This document shows positions 1-7,943 of a stretch of DNA of 33,898 bases, one piece after another. Below the pieces are notes generated by a model. That model searched no databases, was not told the DNA's origin, and saw nothing but the letters and a program-made list of their open reading frames with translations. How positions within the stretch are numbered: the first letter of the stretch is position 1; each line of letters starts with the position of its first letter. The position numbers and the translations under genes were made by a program. Source of the stretch: DASPKS01 sp035628035 (GTDB lineage: Bacteria > Bacteroidota > Rhodothermia > Rhodothermales > Rubricoccaceae); assembly GCA_035628035.1 (NCBI GenBank), contig DASPKS010000175.1, positions 1-33,898 on the forward strand, in the 5' to 3' direction.

Positions 1-2
1 TT

Positions 3-1058
3 GTGGTTTCTCGGAGGGGGCCCTCCCGCCGCCTAGCCCGCCCTCCGGTGTTCAACCCGTTCTCCACCGACGTCGCGATCGACCTCGGCACCGCGAACAC
101 CCTCGTCTACGTCCGCGACAAGGGGATCGTCCTCAACGAGCCGTCCATCGTGGCCCTCCGCCGCTCGACCGGGAAGGTCGAGGCCGTCGGGATGGAGGCG
201 CTCCAGATGCACGAGCGGACGCACAAGGACATCGAGACGGTCCGCCCCCTCAACGACGGGGTCATCGCCGACTTCCAGGTGGCCGAGCACCTCATCAAGG
301 AGCTCATCCGGAAGGTGAAGCCGTCCTGGTTCACGGGCATCCGGCGGATGGTGATCGGGGTCCCCTCGGGGATCACGGAGGTCGAGAAGCGGGCCGTCCG
401 CGACTCGGCCACCTACGCCGGGGCGAAGGAGGTCAAGCTCATCGACGAGCCGATGGCGGCGGCCATCGGGATCGGGCTGAAGGTGAACGAGCCCGTCGGC
501 AACATGATCGTGGACATCGGGGGCGGCACCACCGAGATCGCCGTCATCGCGCTCTCGGGGCTCGTCGTGGACGAGTCCATCCGCATCGGCGGCAACGAGC
601 TCGACGCCGCCATCGTGCAGTACTTCAAGAAGCACCACAACCTCCTCATCGGGGAGCGGACGGCCGAGCGGATCAAGTGCGAGATCGGGAGCGCGACGAA
701 GCTCGACCCCGAGCTGGAGCTCTCCGTGAAAGGGCGCGACCTCGTCTCGGGCGTCCCTAAGGTCCGCGTGGTCTCCTCCGAGGACGTGCGCGAGGCGCTC
801 CGCGCGCCGATCAACCAGATCGCCGCGGCCGTCGTGCGCGCGCTCGAGGGTACCCCGCCCGAGCTCGGCGGCGACGTGCTGGAGCGCGGGATCATGCTCA
901 CCGGCGGCGGCGCCCTCCTCAAGGGGCTCGACGAGTACCTCCGCGAGCGGACCGAGCTGCCCGTGTTCGTCTCCGAGGACCCGCTGACGGCCGTCGTCCG
1001 CGGCACGGGGTACGTCCTGGAGGACATGGACGCCTACATGCGCGTGCTCTCGAACTAG
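3..1058 (+). CDS. mreB: Rod shape-determining protein MreB
   Basis: MreB is the bacterial actin homologue. It polymerises under the inner membrane and guides the lateral wall synthesis machinery. All actin-fold nucleotide motifs are visible: the phosphate-1 loop DLGTANTLVY near residue 25, the hinge DEPMAAAIGIGL around 150, phosphate-2 DIGGGTTEIAVI around 170, and the adenosine motif LTGGGALLKGLDEYL around 300. The 351-residue length fits the family. The start is uncertain. The frame is open to the window edge, with GTG codons at 3 and 48 and no ATG; the GTG at 48 gives the N-terminus closest to typical MreB. mreC follows after 63 nt, as is usual. The family assignment is certain; the 5' end may be incomplete. 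Confidence 0.96.
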   Translation: MVSRRGPSRRLARPPVFNPFSTDVAIDLGTANTLVYVRDKGIVLNEPSIVALRRSTGKVEAVGMEALQMHERTHKDIETVRPLNDGVIADFQVAEHLIKELIRKVKPSWFTGIRRMVIGVPSGITEVEKRAVRDSATYAGAKEVKLIDEPMAAAIGIGLKVNEPVGNMIVDIGGGTTEIAVIALSGLVVDESIRIGGNELDAAIVQYFKKHHNLLIGERTAERIKCEIGSATKLDPELELSVKGRDLVSGVPKVRVVSSEDVREALRAPINQIAAAVVRALEGTPPELGGDVLERGIMLTGGGALLKGLDEYLRERTELPVFVSEDPLTAVVRGTGYVLEDMDAYMRVLSN

Positions 1059-1087
1059 CGCAGGCGAACTAGTCGGCCGGTCGGGGG

Positions 1088-1095
1088 TAGGTTCG
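1088..1095 (+). promoter_or_regulatory. Candidate -7 box upstream of mreC
   Basis: TAGGTTCG lies in the 63-nt mreB-mreC gap, 34 nt before the mreC ATG. It resembles the TAnnTTTG -7 element of Bacteroidota and similar motifs elsewhere in this window. It could give mreC its own transcript besides read-through from mreB. This is inferred from position and similarity only. Confidence 0.35.
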
Positions 1096-1121
1096 CCCGC
1101 CCCTCACCGCACCCGCTGCCG

Positions 1122-2018
1122 ATGGCCCTCACCGCCGCCAAACTCTGGGAGAAGAGCCGCGACTGGGTCGTGTTCGGCGTGTGCCTCCTCGTGGCCCTCG
1201 CCGTGCTCCTCACGCGGAACGCGCCCGTGCTCCGGGCGGCCCGCGCGGGGAGCCTCGCCGTGACGGCCCGCGTGGAGGGCGCCTTCTCGGGGGTCGGCCG
1301 GTACACCCGGGCGCTCTCGGAGAATGACCGCCTCCGGACGCAGGCGCTGGAGCTCTCGGCCGAGGTGGCGCGGCTCCGCGAAGCGCGCATCGAGAACGAG
1401 CGGCTCCGCGCGCTCCTCGGCTTCGCCGATACCCTCAGCGTCCCCCATGTCCTCGCTCGCGTCGTCGGGAAGGACATCACGCAGCAGGAGAACCTCCTCA
1501 CCATCAATGCCGGGGCGTCGGACAGCATCGAGGTGGGGATGCCCGTGATCGACGAGCGGGGGATCGTGGGGAAGGTGGTCCTCGTGGGGCGGAGCCATTC
1601 GCTCGTGATGCCGCACCAGAACACGCGGTTCTCCGTCCCGGCCCGGCTCGACCGCCTCCAGCAGGACGGGATCGTCCGCTGGGACGGCCGGCTCTACGAC
1701 CGCCTCCTCATGGAGTACGTCGTGAAGACGGAGCCCGTGCGCCGGGGCGACCTCGTGACGACGAGCGGGTACTCCGACGTCTTCCCGCCCGGCCTCCCCA
1801 TCGGCGTCGTCGACTCGGTGTTCGCCGCCCGGGGGCGGAACGACCTCGTGATCTACCTCCGCCCGGCCGCCCCCGTCTCGCGGGTCAACTACGTGTACGT
1901 GCTCCTGGCCAAGCCCGACCCGGCCCAGGCCGCCCTCGAGGCGCAGGCCGCCGCCGCCGCCGAGGGCGCCCCGCCCGTGGACCCGAACCGGGACCGCGTC
2001 GAGCCGGACTCGCTCTAG
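1122..2018 (+). CDS. mreC: Rod shape-determining protein MreC
   Basis: MreC is a bitopic membrane protein that links cytoplasmic MreB to periplasmic wall synthases. The 298-residue protein has one N-terminal membrane segment (about residues 15-31) and a coiled coil rich in Leu/Glu/Arg (about 63-99). The periplasmic beta domains follow, with typical MreC motifs such as IDERGIVGKVV and the GDLVTTSGYSDVFPPGLPIG stretch near 210-230. The C-terminal tail is Ala/Pro-rich. It follows mreB directly. Unlike the usual cluster, no mreD, mrdA or rodA comes next; a carboxypeptidase gene follows after 110 nt. Confidence 0.95.
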   Translation: MALTAAKLWEKSRDWVVFGVCLLVALAVLLTRNAPVLRAARAGSLAVTARVEGAFSGVGRYTRALSENDRLRTQALELSAEVARLREARIENERLRALLGFADTLSVPHVLARVVGKDITQQENLLTINAGASDSIEVGMPVIDERGIVGKVVLVGRSHSLVMPHQNTRFSVPARLDRLQQDGIVRWDGRLYDRLLMEYVVKTEPVRRGDLVTTSGYSDVFPPGLPIGVVDSVFAARGRNDLVIYLRPAAPVSRVNYVYVLLAKPDPAQAALEAQAAAAAEGAPPVDPNRDRVEPDSL

Positions 2019-2090
2019 CCCACGGCCGCCCGGGTTAGTACGGCCGCGCGGCCGGCCGATACCTCGGCGGACGCGAACGCGGCCGGGAAG

Positions 2091-2098
2091 TACGTTCC
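2091..2098 (+). promoter_or_regulatory. Candidate -7 box upstream of dacB
   Basis: TACGTTCC is located 38 nt before the dacB ATG in a GC-rich gap and fits the TA-nn-TT pattern recurring upstream of genes in this window. Together with the 110-nt gap after mreC, it suggests dacB is transcribed separately. Inferred only. Confidence 0.35.
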
Positions 2099-2128
2099 TC
2101 CCCCGCCTGACGACACCTCCCCTTCCCG

Positions 2129-3613
2129 ATGCGCCTGCCGGCCCTCTCCCTCCTCGTCCTCCTCACCGCGGCCACGGCCGTCGCCCAGCCCGTCCGCAGC
2201 GCGGGCGCGCTGGAGCGGCGGCTCGATGAGCTGTTCGACGCCGAGGCCTTCGAAGACGCCGACTGGGGCGCCCTCGTGGTGGACATCGAGACGGGGGAGA
2301 CGCTCTACGGCCGCCGCGCCAACGGGCGGTTCGTCCCGGCGTCCACGCAGAAGGTCCTCGTCACCGCCGCCGCGCTCGACGCGCTCGGCCCGGGGTTCCG
2401 CTACGAGACCCGCCTGTACCTCGACGGCGACGTCCAGGACGGCACGCTCTACGGCGACCTCATCGTGCGCGGGGCGGGCGACCCCACCCTCGGCGGGCGC
2501 ACGCTCGGCAACGCCCGCGAGCCCTTCCGTGCGTGGGCCCGCGCCCTCTACGCCTACGGCATCACCCGCGTCACCGGCGACGTCGTCGGCGACGACGACA
2601 TCTTCGACGACATCACGTGGGGCGAGGGGTGGGACCCCGAGGACCGCCCCTACTACTACGCCGCCGAGGTGAGCGGGCTCTCCTACGCCGAGGGCGTCGT
2701 GGAGGTGGTCGTGCGCGGCACGCGGCCCGGCGCCCGCGCCGACGTCTCGTGGACCCCTCGGTTCTCCGACTACGTCGAGATCGTCAACCAGAGCACGACG
2801 CGCCCGCGAGGGGGCTCCATCGCCGAGGGGTACGCCCGCGACGACGGCTCGAACGTGATCCTCGTCACCACCGAGGTGCCGGTGGCCCGCGCCGACACCG
2901 AGCACGTGACGGTCTACAACCCGACGCGGTACTTCGTCCGCGCGCTCCGCGGCGCCCTCCGCGACGCCGGCATCCGCGTCGACGGCGAGGCCCTCGACGG
3001 GGACGAGCGCCCCGTTCCGCCCGACTACGCCACCCTCACCGAGGTGGCCGTCCACCGCTCGCCGACGCTGTCCGAGATCGTGACGGTGACGAACACCGAG
3101 AGCCACAACCTCTTCGCCGAGCACCTCCTCCGCACGCTCGGCGCGTACCGCTACGCGGGCGGCTACGCCCCCCCCGGCTCCGTCCAGGCCGGCGTCGACG
3201 TGCTCTACGAGACCCTCGACCGCTGGGACGTCGACACCGACGGCCTCTACACCGTTGACGGCTCGGGGCTCTCCCCGCTCAACCGCGTGACGCCGCGCGC
3301 GCTCGTGGGCGTCCTCCGCGCCATGCGCGCCCACGACGATCCTGACGTCCGCCGCGCGTTCTACCAGTCGCTCGCCGTCGGGGGGCGGACGGGCACGCTG
3401 GAGCGGCGGTTCCAGAGCGGCGCCGCGCACGGGAACGTCCGCGCCAAGACCGGCTTCATCAGCGGGGTGCGGACGCTGGCCGGGTACGTCACGTCCACCT
3501 CCGGCCGCCGGCTGGCCTTCGCGTTCCTCTGCAACAACTACTCGGTGTCGACGAGCCGCGTGACCCAGGCGCAGGACGCCGCCGTCGAGGTGCTGGCCCA
3601 GATGGTGTGGTGA
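2129..3613 (+). CDS. dacB: D-alanyl-D-alanine carboxypeptidase/endopeptidase, PBP4 (S13) type
   Basis: This periplasmic penicillin-binding protein trims or opens peptidoglycan cross-links by hydrolysing D-Ala-containing bonds. An N-terminal signal peptide (about residues 1-20, ending near AVAQ) precedes the domain. The three catalytic motifs are present: SxxK as STQK (Ser72-Lys75), SxN as SHN (Ser325-Asn327) and KTG (Lys440-Gly442). The large insertion between motifs 1 and 2 is typical of the S13/DacB family, and 494 residues is a normal length. It sits downstream of mreBC, consistent with a role in wall remodelling during growth. Whether the main activity is carboxypeptidase or endopeptidase cannot be read from sequence. 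Confidence 0.93.
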   Translation: MRLPALSLLVLLTAATAVAQPVRSAGALERRLDELFDAEAFEDADWGALVVDIETGETLYGRRANGRFVPASTQKVLVTAAALDALGPGFRYETRLYLDGDVQDGTLYGDLIVRGAGDPTLGGRTLGNAREPFRAWARALYAYGITRVTGDVVGDDDIFDDITWGEGWDPEDRPYYYAAEVSGLSYAEGVVEVVVRGTRPGARADVSWTPRFSDYVEIVNQSTTRPRGGSIAEGYARDDGSNVILVTTEVPVARADTEHVTVYNPTRYFVRALRGALRDAGIRVDGEALDGDERPVPPDYATLTEVAVHRSPTLSEIVTVTNTESHNLFAEHLLRTLGAYRYAGGYAPPGSVQAGVDVLYETLDRWDVDTDGLYTVDGSGLSPLNRVTPRALVGVLRAMRAHDDPDVRRAFYQSLAVGGRTGTLERRFQSGAAHGNVRAKTGFISGVRTLAGYVTSTSGRRLAFAFLCNNYSVSTSRVTQAQDAAVEVLAQMVW

Positions 3614-3638
3614 GATAGGACCGGGCGGCCGGGGCATG

Positions 3639-3646
3639 TATATTCC
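3639..3646 (+). promoter_or_regulatory. Candidate -7 box upstream of hslV
   Basis: TATATTCC stands out in GC-rich sequence 41 nt before the putative hslV TTG start. It resembles the TAnnTTTG -7 element. Transcription would begin close to 3650, at the base of a stem-loop (3649-3671). Inferred from sequence. Confidence 0.45.
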
Positions 3647-3648
3647 CC

Positions 3649-3671
3649 CCGGCGGCAGAGAGCGCCGCCGG
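3649..3671 (+). promoter_or_regulatory. 5'-leader stem-loop of hslV mRNA
   Basis: CCGGCGGC (3649-3656) pairs perfectly with GCCGCCGG (3664-3671) around a 7-nt loop. It begins about where transcription from the TATATTCC box would start, so the mRNA would carry a 5'-terminal 8-bp hairpin. There is no T-run, so it is unlikely to be a terminator. A stabilising or regulatory role is inferred. Confidence 0.4.
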
Positions 3672-3679
3672 CTGATGCG

Positions 3680-4312
3680 TTGCTGGGTTTACCATTGAAG
3701 AAGCGTTCATCCCGGGCTGAGCCGGCCCGCCTTCGTTCCACGACCGTCCTCGGGGTGCTGCACAACGGCCGCGTAGCCCTAGGCTCCGACGGCCAGGCCA
3801 CCCTCAAGGACACCGTGCTCAAGCACCGCGTCCAGAAGGTGCGCCGCCTCCACGACGGGCGGGTGCTGGCGGGGTTCGCCGGGGCGACCGCCGACGCCTT
3901 CACGCTGTTCGAGCGGTTCGAGGGGAAGCTCCAGCAGTACGGCGGCAACCTCACGCGGGCCGCCGTGGAGCTGGCGAAGGACTGGCGGACCGACCGCTAC
4001 CTCCGCCGCCTCGAGGCGCTCCTCGCCGTGGCCGCCGCCGACCGCCTCCTCCTCGTCTCCGGCACCGGCGACGTCATCGAGCCCGACGACCCCATCGTTG
4101 CCATCGGCTCGGGCGGGGCGTACGCGCTCGCGGCGGCGCGGGCCCTCCTCAAGCACAGCCCCCACCTCTCCGCGCGCGAGGTCGTCGAGGAGGCCCTCCA
4201 CATCGCCGCCGACATCTGCATCTACACCAACCACAACCTCACCGTGCTCGAGCTCGACGGGCAGCAGACGCCCGCCTCGAAGGCCGAGCCCTCATTGATC
4301 ACGAAAGCATGA
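3680..4312 (+). CDS. hslV: ATP-dependent protease subunit HslV (ClpQ)
   Basis: HslV is the N-terminal-threonine peptidase of the HslUV (ClpYQ) proteasome-like complex and degrades proteins unfolded by HslU. The mature enzyme should begin at Thr21 of this frame (TTVLGVLHNG), followed by SDGQATL, KVRRL and GFAGATADAFTLFERFE. The motif IGSGGAYALAAARALLKHS and the metal/C-terminal region ICIYTNHNLTVLEL are family hallmarks. The start is unusual. No ATG or GTG occurs in frame before the catalytic Thr; only TTG at 3680 or 3695 is available, giving a 15-20 residue pro-segment instead of the usual few residues. The stop overlaps the next ATG by 4 nt. The function is certain and the start is not. Confidence 0.93.
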   Translation: MLGLPLKKRSSRAEPARLRSTTVLGVLHNGRVALGSDGQATLKDTVLKHRVQKVRRLHDGRVLAGFAGATADAFTLFERFEGKLQQYGGNLTRAAVELAKDWRTDRYLRRLEALLAVAAADRLLLVSGTGDVIEPDDPIVAIGSGGAYALAAARALLKHSPHLSAREVVEEALHIAADICIYTNHNLTVLELDGQQTPASKAEPSLITKA

Positions 4313-5361
4313 GCGACGCTACGACCCCGGCGACGCCCGCCCACTGCGCGGCCGTCCTCGTCGACTACCAGAACCTCTACCACTTCCTGAAGAACCGCCT
4401 GGCCCACCCCGCCTCGCCGGGCGACCAGGCCGCGGCCATGGTAGAGGCCCTTCGGCAGCGGCTCGCCAGCGAGGGCGTCCGCATCGCGCGGGGGTACGCC
4501 TACGCCGACTTCGGCGGGCTCGACGAGCACGTCCGCCACGTCCAGCGCGCGCTCTACCTCCACGGCATCCAGCCGGTGTACGTCCCCAGCACGATGCACC
4601 GGAACACGACCGACCTCCAGCTCGCCCTCGACGCCGTCGAGATCCGCGACCGCCACCCGGAGGTGGACACCTTCGTCCTCTTCTCGGGCGACCGCGACTA
4701 CGTCCCCGTCGTGCAGGCGCTCCAGGCCGCCGGCCGCCGCGTCGTCATGGTGGCCTTCCGCGACCACCTCTCCGCCCACCTCCTCGACTTCACGCAGGCC
4801 GGCTACTTCCTCCCCGCCGAGGACCTCCTGCCCGAGGAGGCCCGCGGCGCGATGGCCGAGGACGGGGCGAGCCCCTCGGCTCCGGCCGTCCACGACCCCG
4901 CCCGGTTCAACACGGTCAAGGAGCTCCCCGATGACCGCGACTACGACGCCCTCGAAGTCATCGAGCGGTTCTTCGGGCAGTACGAGGAGGTGTACCTCAC
5001 GCCGCTCCTCCGCAAGCTCTCCGAGGAGCTCGGCGACTTCGACGACACCGACCCCAAGACGCTCATCGGCGAGCTCGAAGAGGCCGGGGCCGTCCGCCTG
5101 GAGCGGCGGCGCGGGATGCCCTACGACTACACCGTGCTCATCCTGAACCCGGCGCACCCGGCCGTGCAGGAGATCCGCGAGGAGGTGCGCGGCGCCCACG
5201 CCTCCGGCGACGGCCTCGCCGAGGAGGCCTACGACTTCGTGGACGACGAGGACGAGGAATTCGAGGGGGCCGACGCGGAGTACGACGACGACTTCGACGA
5301 GGACGAGGCCGTCGAGGAGGAGGGGGATTTCGAGGAGGACGAGGAAGACGAGGCGGCCTGA
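4309..5361 (+). CDS. NYN-domain protein (putative RNase, LabA/PIN-like) with winged-helix region and acidic tail
   Basis: The N-terminal half is a NYN (PIN-like) domain. LVDYQNLYHFL carries Asp19, TDLQLALDAVE carries Asp102 and Asp108, and LFSGDRDYVPVV carries Asp128 and Asp130, forming the expected acidic metal site. Residues about 205-290 look like a small winged-helix domain (YDALEVIERFF to YDYTVLILNP). The last ~45 residues are almost all Asp/Glu, an unusually acidic tail. Known NYN proteins are metal-dependent RNases or their relatives; no substrate can be assigned here. The ATG overlaps the hslV stop (ATGA), so the two are co-translated. It separates hslV from hslU, which are normally adjacent. 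Confidence 0.82.
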   Translation: MSDATTPATPAHCAAVLVDYQNLYHFLKNRLAHPASPGDQAAAMVEALRQRLASEGVRIARGYAYADFGGLDEHVRHVQRALYLHGIQPVYVPSTMHRNTTDLQLALDAVEIRDRHPEVDTFVLFSGDRDYVPVVQALQAAGRRVVMVAFRDHLSAHLLDFTQAGYFLPAEDLLPEEARGAMAEDGASPSAPAVHDPARFNTVKELPDDRDYDALEVIERFFGQYEEVYLTPLLRKLSEELGDFDDTDPKTLIGELEEAGAVRLERRRGMPYDYTVLILNPAHPAVQEIREEVRGAHASGDGLAEEAYDFVDDEDEEFEGADAEYDDDFDEDEAVEEEGDFEEDEEDEAA

Positions 5362-5462
5362 GCCCTTCACCGAATCCTTCACGGCGGTTTCGGGAGGCGC
5401 GGCGGCAACCCCGACCGCGCCTCCCTCGTCTACCGGCCTCCCCTTCCGAGCCTCCCGTGCAG

Positions 5463-6899
5463 ATGATCCCCGCGCCGCAGCCCGTCCCCGACGCCGTCCC
5501 CACCCCTTCCCCCGACGACGCGATGCGCGCGCTCACGCCGCGCCGCATCGTCGAGGAGCTCGACCGCTACGTCGTCGGGCAGGACGAGGCGAAGAAGAGC
5601 GTCGCCATCGCGCTACGGAACCGCTGGCGGCGGCTCCACGCGCCCGAGGGCATGCGCGACGAGATCATGCCCAACAACATCGTCATGATCGGGCCGACGG
5701 GCGTGGGCAAAACGGAGATCGCGCGGCGCCTGGCCCGCCTCACCGGCGCCCCGTTCATCAAAGTGGAGGCGACGAAGTTCACCGAGGTCGGCTACGTCGG
5801 CCGCGACGTGGAGGCGATGATCCGCGACCTCGTGGAGCTCGCCGTCACGCAGGCGAAAGAGGAGCAGGCCGAGCGCGTCCACGGGAAGGCGGCCGTCCGC
5901 GCCGAGGAGCGGCTGCTCGACCTCCTCCTCCCGACGGAGCGCCGCAAGAGCGGGTTCGCCGGCCCGATGCCCGGGTTCAGCCCGGAGGTGTCGGCCGACG
6001 AGGACGGCGCCGGCCGCACCCGTGAGCGGTTCCGCGGGATGCTCCGCGCCGGCACCCTCGACGACCGCGAGGTGGAGGTGGACGTGACGCTCGACCGGAA
6101 CCCCACGCTCCAGATGTTCGGCCCGATGGGGATGGAGGAGATGGGGATCAACCTCCAGGAGCTGTTCGGCAACCTCGGCCGCCAGCGGAAGAAGCGCCGC
6201 GTGAAGGTGCCCGAGGCGCTCGAGCTCCTCACGCAGGAGGAGGCGCAGAAGCTCGTCGACGTGGACGCCGCCACGACGGAAGCCCTCCGCCGGGTTGAGC
6301 AGGCCGGCATCGTGTTCATCGACGAGATCGACAAGGTGGCCGGGCGCGGCGGTGCCGAGGGGCGCGGCGGGCCCGACGTCTCGCGCGAAGGCGTCCAGCG
6401 CGATCTCCTCCCCATCGTCGAAGGCTCGACGGTGATGACGAAGTACGGCGCCGTCAAGACCGACCACATCCTGTTCATCGCCTCCGGCGCGTTCCACGTC
6501 TCGAAGCCGAGCGACCTCATCCCCGAGTTGCAGGGCCGCTTCCCCATCCGCGTGGAGCTGCACAGCCTGACGGAGGGCGACTTCGTCCGCATCCTGACCG
6601 TCCCCCAGAACGCGCTCCTCAAGCAGTACGCCGCGCTGTTCGCCTCCGAGGGCGTGGCGCTCACGTTCACCGACGAGGCCGTCCACGAGATCGCCCGGCT
6701 GGCGGCGCAGGTCAACGCGGAGGTCGAGAACATTGGCGCGCGGCGGCTCCACACCATCCTGACGACGCTGCTGGAGGAGCACCTCTTCGCGCTCCCCGAC
6801 GGCGCCACGAGCGAAACCATCACGGTGGACGCCGACGACGTGCGCACGCGGCTGGCCCCCATCGCGCAGAACCGCGACCTCAGCCAGTACATCCTGTAG
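5463..6899 (+). CDS. hslU: ATP-dependent protease ATPase subunit HslU (ClpY)
   Basis: HslU is the AAA+ unfoldase that feeds substrates into HslV. It has Walker A GPTGVGKT (about residues 77-84) and the HslU signature FIKVEATKFTEVGYVGRDVE just after it. The insertion (I) domain covers about 120-280, Walker B IVFIDEID lies at 283-290, and the C-terminal tail RDLSQYIL is the segment that docks into and activates HslV. At 478 residues it is slightly longer than the E. coli protein because of an N-terminal Pro-rich extension and a longer I domain. A GTG at 5457 is an alternative start two codons upstream. It is separated from the NYN gene by about 100 nt, where I see no clear promoter. Confidence 0.96.
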   Translation: MIPAPQPVPDAVPTPSPDDAMRALTPRRIVEELDRYVVGQDEAKKSVAIALRNRWRRLHAPEGMRDEIMPNNIVMIGPTGVGKTEIARRLARLTGAPFIKVEATKFTEVGYVGRDVEAMIRDLVELAVTQAKEEQAERVHGKAAVRAEERLLDLLLPTERRKSGFAGPMPGFSPEVSADEDGAGRTRERFRGMLRAGTLDDREVEVDVTLDRNPTLQMFGPMGMEEMGINLQELFGNLGRQRKKRRVKVPEALELLTQEEAQKLVDVDAATTEALRRVEQAGIVFIDEIDKVAGRGGAEGRGGPDVSREGVQRDLLPIVEGSTVMTKYGAVKTDHILFIASGAFHVSKPSDLIPELQGRFPIRVELHSLTEGDFVRILTVPQNALLKQYAALFASEGVALTFTDEAVHEIARLAAQVNAEVENIGARRLHTILTTLLEEHLFALPDGATSETITVDADDVRTRLAPIAQNRDLSQYIL

Positions 6900-6956
6900 A
6901 GTTTGGAGATTGCGGCCGGCGGTGAGCAGTTTGGCGGGGTCTCTATCTCTTGACCT

Positions 6957-7904
6957 CTGGAAGCGACCCTCACCCTGCTCGATGACGCCGACGCCCGGCG
7001 GCGGTACGCGGCGCTGGAGCGAAAAAGCCCGCAGCGGAACCCGTTCTCGGCGCTCCCCTTCGTCGACGCGGCGTGTGCGGCGTACGGGCTACGCGGGCGG
7101 CTCCTCCTCGTCGGCGACGACGACGTTCCGGACGCGGGGGTGGTCCTCCTCGAACGGAAGCGCGGGCCCTTCCGTGCGGCTGTGCTCCCCCTCTCGGTCG
7201 AGTACGTGACGCCACTGGTCGCACCGACCCCGGAAGGGGCTACCGCGCTGGAAGGCCTGATGAGCCGCGTCGGCCGGAGCGTACACCAGGCCACGTTCGT
7301 CCTCCACCCCACGCTCGCCGACCCGGCCCCGTTCGAGCGGGCGGGGTTCGGCGTCACGCAGGAATGGATCGCGGAGATGCCGATCCCTGCGGAGGGACCC
7401 GTCGAGGCGGGGTGGCGGCGCTCCGCGCAGAAGCTCGTGCGGAGGCACGGCGAGGCCTACCGCATCGAGGACGACCCCCGCCACGCCGAGGCAGCCGTGG
7501 CGCTGGCCGGCTTCGCCCTCGACCGCAAGGGGCTCGGCCCCCTCCCCCACGCACCCCTCCGCGCGATGGCGGCCCGGCTGGTGGCCTCCGGCGAGGTGAG
7601 CGCGCTCGCCGCGCTCGCTCCGGGGAGCGAGGCGCCCGAGGGGGCCGTGCTCTACGTTCCCGGCGCCCCGACGGCGCACCTCTGGCTGATGGGGAGCCGC
7701 CCCGGCCCCGCCATGACGGTGCTGCTCGCGGTGCTCGCCGCACGGCTGCGCGAGGAGGGTACGCAGCGGCTCTACCTCGGCGGCGCGAACGTGCCGGAGG
7801 TCGCGGCCTTCAAGCTCGGCTTCGGCGGTGCGCGCATCGCCCGGCTGCGCGCGCGGTGGGTGGGGCACCCGCTGCTCCGCGCGCTCGGCCGCCTGCGCCG
7901 CTGA
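6957..7904 (+). CDS. FemAB/GNAT-like acyltransferase, start uncertain
   Basis: From about residue 60 on, the protein resembles a FemAB-type acyltransferase (double GNAT fold, Pfam-style Acetyltransf_6). Typical segments are WRRSAQKLVRRHGEAYRIEDDPRH, a middle helical region, and the C-terminal RLYLGGANVPEVAAFKLGFGGARIARLR, which matches the conserved end where the chain folds as an N-acyltransferase. Such proteins transfer acyl or aminoacyl groups in wall or surface-glycan modification. The frame stays open and protein-like upstream to a stop at 6951, reading LTLLDDADARRRYAALE and NPFSALPFVDAA. No ATG/GTG/TTG occurs before GTG 7140, which would remove about 60 conserved-looking residues. A CTG at 6957 is the best start; a damaged start codon is possible. 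Confidence 0.7.
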   Translation: MEATLTLLDDADARRRYAALERKSPQRNPFSALPFVDAACAAYGLRGRLLLVGDDDVPDAGVVLLERKRGPFRAAVLPLSVEYVTPLVAPTPEGATALEGLMSRVGRSVHQATFVLHPTLADPAPFERAGFGVTQEWIAEMPIPAEGPVEAGWRRSAQKLVRRHGEAYRIEDDPRHAEAAVALAGFALDRKGLGPLPHAPLRAMAARLVASGEVSALAALAPGSEAPEGAVLYVPGAPTAHLWLMGSRPGPAMTVLLAVLAARLREEGTQRLYLGGANVPEVAAFKLGFGGARIARLRARWVGHPLLRALGRLRR

Positions 7905-7914
7905 GGGCGCCGCG

Positions 7915-7922
7915 TATCTTGC
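7915..7922 (+). promoter_or_regulatory. Candidate -7 box upstream of the GT2 gene
   Basis: TATCTTGC lies 29 nt before GTG 7944 in the short gap after the acyltransferase stop. It shares the TA-nn-TT core with other candidate promoters in the window. It could start the three-gene glycan operon that follows. Inferred. Confidence 0.35.
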
Positions 7923-7943
7923 GGCCCCGTCCGCTGCCTGTCC

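Noticed and set aside
2015..3637. 540-residue open frame on the minus strand antisense to dacB
   Set aside because: It is a shadow of dacB in a high-GC genome. Its product is Arg/Gly/Val-rich without recognisable motifs, while the sense frame contains all three penicillin-binding motifs.
3675..3698. ATG at 3675 as start of hslV
   Set aside because: It is out of frame with hslV and meets a stop after seven codons. A frameshift error at this spot cannot be excluded, but nothing else supports it.
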